Part shown: positions 55,501 to 64,000 of the stretch, in pieces
How positions within the stretch are numbered: position 1 is the stretch's first letter
Layout: every line of letters begins with the position of its first letter
Origin: Antedon mediterranea
Taxonomy: Eukaryota; Echinodermata; Crinoidea; Comatulida; Antedonidae
DNA length: 64,000 bases
Reading direction: 5' to 3'
Assembly: GCF_964355755.1 (NCBI RefSeq)
Contig: NC_092675.1
Span: forward strand, 21,840,912 to 21,904,911
The notes under the pieces: model-generated
What the model was told of the DNA's origin: nothing
Databases searched by the model: none
Seen by the model: only the letters and a program-made list of their open reading frames with translations
Translations under genes and position numbers: made by a program

Positions 55501-58500
55501 CCTGCTATCGTGTTATTGAAGCTGTCCGATCTCTTGGTATGTACTTTAAATAAGTAACTTAATAATATTTGTAATGTGTTCTTTCTAAACAAAAATATAT
55601 GCTCTCACAAATTAAAATTCAACCAAATAGACAACACCAATTAGAGTATGCTACTGTTGAATACCAAAGTAACATTGGGTGTTTCCTATCATCACAGTTT
55701 GAATACGTTTTCTAAAGTTTATTGTATAAAGAATAACAAAACTGTAAAATAGTAATAATTTTTCTATAGTTGATCAAAGCGCTTCACATAAAATAATAAA
55801 AAAGTATAAAAAGAAAATAGAATTTGGCTTAGATTACTCAATGAATGCAGACTTAATTTTTGTGGTACAGTAATTGATTGAACAAACAAGGACCAAATTT
55901 AGAGAAAGGACTTCTGTGAGTGAAAACAATTCAATTTGTCATGCATGACTAATTCTTAAGGAAACATAGTACCGTATGTACAACCAACTAATTTTCAACA
56001 CGAATGCGGAATGTATTGCGACATATCAGAGCGATTATTGGCCAAAGTGTGCATAGACTTTCAACTAATTTTGACTTATATTTATACTTCAGAACAGTCA
56101 AATCCAGGCCAAATTATGGAGTTCTCCGATGCATGTCGACAGTACTTAGGTCGATGGGGATTATATGGCAGTGTAGTGTTTTCACTGTCAGCTTTGATTG
56201 GTGCTATGATTGTTTACTGGGTACTTATGACCAACTTCTTATACAGCTCAGTCTATTTTATATACGGTATGTATCAAGTATTATAAGAATTATTTATTAT
56301 TACGATCAACAAAGGTCAAATCACAATGAACTAAACTTATAGAAGGACCAACTGCAAACGTTTTCAACCATGTTTTGTACAACGATACATAGACATGAAA
56401 TTTATAAATCACTGTAGAGTAAAAAGCAAGTCAATTCAAAATAAACATTTGTTTCTAAATTCTTAGGTTGAATATGGAAAAGGGAAAAGCAGCCAATAGT
56501 AGTAGGCTCAGAAACTCATGATAAAACTCTTATAATAAACAACAATCAAAAGTATTTTATACATGTGATCAACAATTTATAGTAAATTAAGAATATATTA
56601 TTTATTACATTATTGTCATTTGGTTAGGGGATGCAACAAAATCTCTTCCTAAAGATGCAGATATAATTGGTTCTCATTGTCCAATCATATGCCATAAGGA
56701 TAATGGAAACACAAGCAATAGTACCGATGAACCAGGTAAGTATGACATTAAGATGTGTCGACAGTTAGGTACAGGTTAATAAGCTGAACACAATACACAC
56801 ATTTCCATTGCATTACATCGATTTTACAGTAAGTAACATCGAAAATCAGCACATGAAAGTTGGCTTTAAAATATTAAATAATTACACTATTTGTTTTATA
56901 ATATATTTACAGTATTTATTATACCATCTTTTTCCAACAGCCACAATGTTTGACAAAGTATGGAGTGAAACGGATACAGTACCCTTGTACCTCTTAATTA
57001 TAATTTTTCCACTTATCAACTTTAAATCGCCAACATTCTTTACAAAATTCAATGCTCTTGGTAAGTTTTAATTTCTTTCTGTAATTATTCTTGATGTTTG
57101 GTTTGATAATAATATTCATCCTCAATTATATTAGGTCCTCTACAGACCCACCCAGCCACAGTGCAGCACCTGATAAATAAACCAGTACACCAGGGTATCA
57201 AACACCCAACTCTTATCAAAGATGCACTGGTTTAAAGTGCACATGAGCCAGATGTGTATACTGGACCTCAATTTTTAAGTCCTCCGAGAAGACTTGCTCT
57301 ACCAAAAATATGGTCGAGGAGAACTTTTACCTGCTTGGCCACTCAACTCAATGTATTATGTGCAACAGGGATTTCTGTATGCCTTCATGTATGTTATGAG
57401 TTCAGAAGGCAATTTCTGAAGAGCTATTATTTTAAAATTTAGATTCAAAGTCATAACTATCTGATAAATTGCAAAGGTAAATACTATTTTTAATAGCTTT
57501 GTCCATTATTTTTCTTTAAAGGGACGATGTCTGTATTATTTCTATTTGTCTTTGTGATTGTCAAAGCAGCGTGTTGGGGAATACATTTTAATACTGTAGA
57601 CTATGATGTTAAATGTAAGTTGAAATTCCAACCATTGAAATAAACAAGTAGTCATTGAATTCTCCTACTCTCTACAAATGAAATATTCCCACTATTACAT
57701 TAACATGACTTATTGCTTAAACTTGGTCCCCACTAAGACATCGCAAGTAATTTAACCAATCACGCTGCGATGGATCATTTGAACTGAACTCACTTATGTT
57801 GTACATTTGCCTTTTTGTTGTGGAACCAAGCTTTACCTGGGAGATTCTGTTACATCTTGCATCCGGGATACTTTACATTTTATTATTTGTCTGCAGCATT
57901 TATTCACCTGCAACACTTATTCAAATGCGGCACTTTGTTTAACTGCAGAACCTATTTAACTCTTATTATTCAGCTGCAGTACTTAGTTGATTGTAGAAAT
58001 TTTTTCTTTTTGACTCATCTATCATCACCATATACACATTTATTCAGTTGTTATGACAACAATTGGGGCCCGTGCAAGAAGCAAGAGCTTGTCTCATGAG
58101 GGTCCCTATAATACAAATATGCAGAAATACATAATACTGTATAAAACAATAATATAAGTCAAAAACGACACAAGGATTTATTCAGCTCTGGCACTTATTT
58201 GGCATCAGAACTTTACGGACTGCAGCTCTTTTTTGGCTACCTCAGTTATTTAGGATTGTGTTATTGCCTGTTCGAAACTATTAGACCAAATTGTATTTAA
58301 ACATTTAATTTATGATTCTGAAATGTGTACATTTAACAAAGTGTGTGAAACTTTGTTTGTATTCAAATATAATTATTTTAAGGTGGTGTCCAGTCAACAA
58401 AGCAATTTTTTCCAATGTATGTTTATTTATGTTAATTGTTTTATCTCCCGTTTCTATAAAATTTAAACATATAAGATTTTTCGTGGCATTTCCCTTCCTT

Positions 58501-61500
58501 TTCTGGAATACTTGCACTTGGTTATTTCATCCACAACGCTGTTACATCTATTATGAGGAATCAAGTGAACCCAAAGAACAATGTAAGCTGCAGTGTGTGT
58601 TTTCAATTCAGTATTCAGTTCTCTTTAGTATTGCTTATTTCACTTGGTTTACATGTAGCACTAGATTAATATTCATTAACTGTCGTCCTTTTATAATTAA
58701 CTTTTGTATTTTTTGCATGGGTTTATGTCTTCTTGTTGGGTGTTGGTTATATGTAAATTATCTATATTTTCTATGATTATAATTTCTCTAATACATTCAA
58801 CTCTCCCAATACTGGACATCATAATTTGTTTTTTTTTTAATATTTAAAATATAAACTGTTCAAAAAATGTTGCTATAAAGTTACAAAGTGAACATACTGT
58901 AACTATGCAAAAATAATATAATACAAATTGTCAGAATAAATGTTTATGTTGAAATAATTTCAATGCAATAAAAGTGAGACGAGCCACAAAAGACGAAAAC
59001 ATAAATAATGTGTTTTTAGCAGTAATTTTCTATGCAAGGAAACTCTTTACATTTATTTATTTTACCTATTTGTTTTTTCTATGGTTCTGGATAGCTACAC
59101 AAGAGCAAATTTCTTTTTTATGTCTTCCCATTTCTATTTCAATTTTTTTTTTACTCATTCTGTGTAAGTTATACCTTCAATTTATTTCATTTGTATTTTC
59201 AAAATTGCACCATCTTTAAAGTACATTTGTAAATAAAACATTTATATTGTAAAATAAAAAGCTTGTTCACTTTACTAAAATGTAGGATTTATCATTTTGC
59301 TTATTTATTTTTCTATTTATTTAATTGTTATATCCAGTAACTATTATTAAACCACAATGTTGTTGTTTTGTCCATAATTTGTTTTTAATAATAATAATAC
59401 ATTTAAAAAAATATTTTATCATTTTCCATAACTGATCTAATAGGCCCAATATCGAATAAAAATCAAAGTAAAGCATACTTATTTCTTGAAGCTTATTTCT
59501 AAGAGTGATTTAAAGTTGATATAAAGTATGCGGTACATCATGTATATATAGTTCTGAAAAGAACTGTTGAGGTGTTCATTTCAGAACTTTATATAAGTGG
59601 TGTACCGCAAACTGTATATCAACATTTTATTTCACCATAAAATCTTCAAACAATTTATGATGTAAGTTGTCAAATTTTACTTCCTTATAATAATATATAA
59701 TAATTCTCACTCTCATTCTCACTCCTGAGGACGATCAAAGCATATTGATCGAAACGTCAAGAATCTCAACAGTTCTTTTCAGAACTAATATACGTTGTGT
59801 ACCGCAAACCTTATATCAACATGTAATAATGTTAAGCATAACATTTCAAATAAGTTTTGTTTAGATCAGTTATGGTATTAAAATAATGTTTTAATTCTTC
59901 GTTTGCATGTGCACTATGTTTTGTTATGTTATGTAGTGTTCCAGATACAATTTCCCGCCCTTACTGGGATTCTGTCTCTTGGTTATTTTATACACAACTG
60001 TGTCTCATCGATAATGAGAAACCAGAGACATCCAGAGAACAATGTAAGTAGATCAATATAAATGCATGCTGCATGTAAATTCATACTATGTGTAAATGCA
60101 TGCTTGTATGCATGCTAGTTGCTAATACATGTAATCATCCATGTTATAGGTGCTTTCAGGCTTATGTATTTGCCTAGAAGTTGACTTCGTAGATCAATTA
60201 TTGTTAATTTTGGCGAGTAATTAACCAGCAAAGATTGAGTGTAATTTCACTCTTCCCTAAAATAACTAAGCCTGAACTCGCCCATACTGGATGCTAGATA
60301 CTGTTTGCAAATTGGCATGCATATTTCATTGGCTCATTTTGTTATGTATTATTTTCAACCATCCATTTGATTTTCTGTCACATGTTCAAAACCAACCAGT
60401 TAGTGATCGGATCAGTAGTATTAATCGGAGCACTGCCTTTCTGATTGGCTTAGCCTCGTGTCTTTGATTACCCTTGAAATTGATTCATTTCCAGCATTGG
60501 CAATAACAACTTTTTATCTTTGGTATCGTCTATCTTCTACTGCTTCGGTGGGCTTAATGATGAATGACATACCAAGAAAATCAAGCAACAGGTCTTCTGA
60601 GTATTTCTACAATATAATCAGCATTGTGATACTTTCTGCAACTATTCCAATTTCTGAATTGTGTCAGAAGGTATCGCTATGCTGTTTTGTACTGTAGGCA
60701 TTTCTTGGTGTTTTGCTATTGAAAAGTCCTCATAATCTTACACACCACCATTAACAAACTAACTACAGTACTAACAATATAAGCACCATCATAGCTCTGG
60801 GGAATTTATTTTAAATCTATTAGGGCTGTATTGACATCCTGTATCATCATCGGTAGCCAGTAATGTTATTTTATTTATAATAATATTCTAATATTAATGT
60901 GATTTACACTCACCATTTCACTTAAAAATATATTTAGCATAATTAGCTCTAGTACCTATGAATTTTCTACAAATATGCACAAACATACGATATATTTATT
61001 TTTTGAAAATGATGACAATGTTCAGAAGAAAGCCTAAACACTAATTATTATTATTAGTAGTAGTAATAGTATCGATGCAGAGTGTTTCTATCTTTTTTTG
61101 GTGTTATTCTTTTTGTTGATGTTTTTATATGGTGTTTTTATTACGAATGTAACGGGGAGCTGAGTTTTATATTTATTATGTGAGAATAAAATATATCTAT
61201 TTCTATGATAATATTCAATTAGTGAGATTATCTTCTTGTATTATATTCATATATTTAACACTTTTTTATTCTATTTAGAAAAGAGACTTAACAATAGCAT
61301 ATATACTTGTGGCAGTTACCTATACGTTTGTTGGTGTTGTCTTCTACATTACATTTCCAAGTTCAAAAAATTGTATAGAAGATGTAAGTTTTTACGTTTT
61401 ATTTAATCATTTTGAAGAATTATTTTTCATATTTCGTTTACTGTGAGATAGCACAATAGTAAATAACCAGACTTGTATATGTAGGAACAAATTGACAAAA

Positions 61501-63424
61501 TAGTACCTTTACTGTATCAACCCCTAAATAATCAACCTCCTAATTGTAATTGAACCTATTTTACCCATCCTCATTGAATACTATTACTACTTAAGCTAAG
61601 CATGTCTAGTACTATTTATTTCTATCCTTATACAAATACTTTTTAATCTGCTACTGTTGCTGTCTTATATGCATACTTATTGGTCAGTACAGAAGCTATA
61701 ACTATCATTTCATTCTTTTTATTACAGAATTTATTGAAGAACTTTCCACATGATGACGTGCTATCGTTTGCAGCGAGATTGTTTTTATTGTTCCAAATGG
61801 TATCATTATTCCCTCTGCTCATGTACATCATGAGGGTACAAGTAATGCATCAATTTTTTGGTGAGATTTATCCAAGGTAAGAATAGAAATAGGGGCTAAG
61901 ATGAACTAAAGTAACTGCTTACACTACCACAAACCTCCATTGTTAAATTAAGGCTTGTTTTACGACAAGAAATATGGTCGAGCAGAGCTTTGAACATGTG
62001 CCAACTTTATAGCTATGGTTTGTCAATATAAGATCGATGTATTATAATTATTGTTCCTTCAAAAAGATGGCTGACATTGTGGTAGCCCAGATATAAATAG
62101 TAATTCAGACTCAAGCTTAAAAAAAACCAGTCCACTTCCCTCTATACACCATTTATACATTATTAAGAAATTGTTAGTATTTTTAGGAGTTCTAGGTACA
62201 ATGTCACATGGAGCTAGCTTGGCCTGCATGTGCTAGTAGACCTATAGCCCACCACATAACTCCACATGACAACGGATTTAGTAACAAATACGAATAAAAT
62301 GTAGTATCTTCCAAAACAACACTAACCTTTTCTAGGTCCCCTTGCTTTGTTTAAAATTAATAAAATATCTATTAATTTTAGATTAAATTTTTATTATATA
62401 TGATTATGATGGTCTAATTTACCTAGAGAACTTGATTTGTATTAGATTTATTGTGTGGACATCAATCTAAAATAGCGTATAACGTATAACCTTTACATTT
62501 TGTTTCAGTTTCAAGCATGTGGTAGTACTAAATGCAATCCTAGTGTCAATAGCCATTGCATTTGCTGTTTTTTTTCCAAGCATAGGAACTATAATCAGGT
62601 AATATGTTCTAGTATAAATTTATTATTTATATTTGCTTCACATTTCTAATTACTACAAAGTTGCAAAAACTATAATCTTTATCTAGGTTTTAGATCAACA
62701 CAATGGTTGTTCTTCCCATGACCCACTCTGGTTTTCCACTAGATGAATGTATATATACATTTTTTTTCCCCGAATTGAAAGTGTTCACGAATGTGCAGGC
62801 GTATTCATTTTTTCATTAACTTTTTGTGACATGTAGAAAAAATGTGCAACCAATCATAACTCAGATATGTTAGTTGGCGTGTGAATAATATTATCTAATG
62901 GAAAATAAGTTTACAATGAAAATATTAGGTTTTCCAAGCATTATCAATATATTTTATTCTGAAAACATTTAAATATAAATTATTATTATTATTATTATTA
63001 TTATTAATATCATAATTGCTTACTAATTATGATTATCAGTATTACTTAATGATTATTGAGTTTTATCCTTATTGATTTTTTTTATTATCTTATTGCCTAT
63101 TGATTGCCTATAGCTATATTGATTTTTATAATTATTGCTTATTGATTATAATCATTATTGTCTATTGATTATTATCATTATTGCTTACTGATTATTGTTC
63201 TCATTGACAAATAACTACATTTCTAAACCTTTGTTTTTTTCATTCCTTATTTCAGGTTTTCTGGTTCCTTCTGCGGCCTTGCCTATGTATTCACATTGCC
63301 ATCTCTTGTATATTTACTACGATTGAAAGAAAAAAATGCGTTGAAGTCATACATTATAGGCGTTCATGCTGTGGTTATGGCCATAGGACTTGCCAACTTC
63401 ATTGCACAGTTCCTACTTTTATAG
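52554..63424 (+). CDS. SLC38A9: SLC38A9, lysosomal amino-acid transporter and arginine sensor
   Basis: Eleven-TM lysosomal transceptor that reports luminal arginine to Rag-Ragulator and mTORC1. Exons: 52554-52663, 53210-53275, 53543-53684, 54559-54659, 55379-55536, 56093-56266, 56628-56735, 56941-57060, 57522-57614, then 58476-58582 or 59937-60043, then 61279-61383, 61728-61876, 62509-62598 and 63256-63424. With one copy of exon 10 the protein is 563 aa (human 561). The cytosolic tail carries [20 protein letters not shown] (93-112), matching the human Rag-binding segment. TM1 is [18 protein letters not shown] (140-157) with the substrate-site [18 protein letters not shown] and [12 protein letters not shown] are diagnostic. 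Luminal loop residues NTSNST are N-glycosylation sites. The start follows the divergent promoter with PGM1. The duplicated exon 10 is the striking feature. Confidence 0.96.
52978..53042. repeat. (CTA)n microsatellite
   Basis: Interrupted run of cta units with occasional g/ag interruptions in SLC38A9 intron 1. Simple repeat. Confidence 0.9.
57130..57350 (-). repeat. tRNA-derived SINE, family A, copy 3 (diverged)
   Basis: Shares gtgcacatgagc-agatgtgta-actggacct and ccgagaagacttg-tctacca with copies 1 and 2. The tRNA head is decayed but the end ctgcttggccactca is still readable. It lies in SLC38A9 intron 8. Confidence 0.65.
57718..57834. mobile_element. Fold-back MITE (GGTTCCCACTAG family), short diverged copy
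   Basis: Ends AAACTTGGTCCCCACTA and GTGGAACCAAGCTTTAC match the ends of 27825-28005. The interior keeps cgcaagt...aaccaatcac. It lies in SLC38A9 intron 9. Confidence 0.55.
57880..58000. repeat. Degenerate tandem repeat of about 18-20 bp
   Basis: Five or six diverged units of the type ttattcanctgcagnact, with scattered further units at about 58170-58230. It lies in SLC38A9 intron 9, just before exon 10a. Not coding. Confidence 0.45.
58476..58582 (+). CDS. SLC38A9: SLC38A9 exon 10a (first of a duplicated pair)
   Basis: 107-nt exon. It enters in phase 1 (completing T|AT) and leaves in phase 0 at AACAAT/GTAAGC. It encodes [20 protein letters not shown] then [15 protein letters not shown]. The acceptor CATATAAG is weak, with a poor pyrimidine tract. 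It aligns without gaps to exon 10b (23 of 36 residues identical, including the split codon), most strongly over GYFIHN and SIMRNQ, the segment equivalent to TM6 and the loop after it in human SLC38A9 (TLAFFIHNCIITLLKN). Confidence 0.8.
59511..59825. repeat. Cluster of inverted and direct repeats between exons 10a and 10b
   Basis: A 'gtgtaccgcaaac--tatatcaacat' unit occurs three times: inverted at about 59513-59540 and direct at about 59599-59626 and 59796-59822. A perfect 21-bp inverted pair (gttctgaaaagaactgttgag, one base trimmed here: gttctgaaaagaactgttga) lies at about 59551 and 59766. Between them sits ctgaggacgatcaaagc...gatcgaaacgtc, a motif reminiscent of terminal regions of Penelope-like retroelements. 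It is probably a retroelement scar. Confidence 0.45.
59937..60043 (+). CDS. SLC38A9: SLC38A9 exon 10b (second of a duplicated pair)
   Basis: 107-nt exon with the same phases as 10a and donor GTAAGT. It encodes [20 protein letters not shown] then [15 protein letters not shown]. It is closer to the human sequence (FQFPQLTG, FFIHNC) than 10a. If both copies were spliced in, 10b would be read out of frame and meet TAA (CGA TAA), so inclusion of both would give a truncated product. Confidence 0.9.
62980..63210. repeat. TTA microsatellite and degenerate 'attattgcttattgatt' tandem array
   Basis: An (ATT)n run at about 62980-63005 is followed by several diverged units of the type ttattgcctattgattat. 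It lies in SLC38A9 intron 13, close to the last acceptor. Not coding. Confidence 0.6.
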
Positions 63425-64000
63425 GACCTAATTTAATATACATTTTGTGCAACAGAACTATTAATAAGAACTAGTAGTAAGGTTAGCAGATGTTGAACTT
63501 CTGACATATTGAAAAATTAAGGTATACTGCCTGTGATGTTATTCAAATAATTTGTAACTCCCTATTTGAATAATAATAATTTAATTAAGAATGTTTTAAT
63601 TTTATTTTTGTTAAATGTATTAATATGACAATTTAAATTGTTTTAGTAAAAGTACAGTATTTGTGGATGCAGTATTAAATTTAGAAAGCGATACATCATC
63701 TAGAATTGTCACTTTGAAAGCTGGGTTTCAACTTTCGAACACTAGTGTTCACATTGCCTTCAACCATGTAATTTCAGTCGACTTCTTTGCCCCTTTTAGA
63801 CTGCCCAGTAAAAACAAATCTATCTCTTGTACCGATACATTTCTTTTTTGTTTAAATCTGATTCAGTAAAATGTGCCTAATGGGCAACATGTTATTTTTC
63901 TTGATTTGTTAAGTGAGTTAGGTGTGGCTAAGCAAACCTGGTAAACTGTTTAAATTGGTCTGCATTTCAGTTTTCTGGGTATAACCAGGTTACAAAACTC
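63425..64000. other. SLC38A9 3' UTR and downstream sequence
   Basis: AT-rich sequence after the SLC38A9 stop. I find no canonical AATAAA close by and no new gene. A 68-codon plus-strand frame (63663-63869) has no recognisable features. Confidence 0.6.

Noticed and set aside
58312-58776. 154-codon hydrophobic frame
   Set aside because: A shadow frame over and around SLC38A9 exon 10a; its hydrophobicity comes from T-rich sequence.
58974-59219. 81-codon hydrophobic frame between exons 10a and 10b
   Set aside because: Considered as a third alternative exon, but it has no similarity to 10a/10b and no splice sites in a matching phase.
59724-59757. Hammerhead ribozyme
   Set aside because: CTGAGGA and GAAAC are present, but if the G of GAAA is kept in the core the adjacent stem II pair is C-C, and if it is used in the stem the core G is lost. 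No clear stems I and III were seen.

Overview
This is a piece of animal genomic DNA: AT-rich, with long GT-AG introns, six intron-split protein genes and many dispersed repeats. Three things suggest a marine deuterostome, most likely an echinoderm: many 'taggcctaggcctag'-type patches, a SINE with a 5S rRNA head followed by a tRNA head (as in DeuSINEs), and a long fold-back element resembling sea-urchin TU elements. This is inference, and a hemichordate is not excluded. I built the gene models by hand from splice sites, reading-frame phase and family resemblance. Every exon junction I list keeps the frame open.

Layout. The genes form three consecutive head-to-head pairs (-+, -+, -+). Pair 1: an SSBP2/3/4-type single-stranded-DNA-binding protein gene (minus, 563-27276, 3' end beyond the left edge) and ATG10, the E2-like enzyme of autophagy (plus, 28740-33968). 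They share a CpG-rich interval. Pair 2: the lysosomal thiol reductase GILT/IFI30 (minus, 35860-40671) and the cobalamin-processing protein MMACHC (plus, 40861-43500). They share a 189-bp promoter that contains TCACGTGAC. Pair 3: phosphoglucomutase PGM1 (minus, 45778-52102) and the lysosomal amino-acid sensor/transporter SLC38A9 (plus, 52554-63424). Neighbouring pairs are convergent.

The most interesting signal is in SLC38A9. The exon for the TM6-equivalent segment exists twice (58476-58582 and 59937-60043). Both copies are 107 nt, have the same entry and exit phase, are open in the correct frame and carry a consensus donor. The encoded peptides match at 23 of 36 positions. Using both or neither copy breaks the frame, so this looks like a mutually exclusive exon pair in the arginine sensor upstream of mTORC1.

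The introns and intergenic stretches hold mobile DNA: a roughly 2.2-kb fold-back element with tandem-repeat arms in ATG10 intron 1; an almost fully palindromic 1.06-kb element with a perfect 8-bp duplication in GILT intron 1; another palindrome in PGM1 intron 5; a piggyBac-like element (TTAA) and a pogo/Tigger-like MITE (TA) in SSBP introns; other MITEs, SINEs and 3' fragments of CR1/L2-like LINEs. Two tRNA-Val(AAC)-like sequences lie in GILT intron 4. A tRNA-like sequence without an anticodon arm lies in SSBP intron 4.

Four of the six genes (ATG10, GILT, MMACHC, SLC38A9) have lysosome- or autophagy-linked roles. Whether that clustering means anything cannot be judged from one window.
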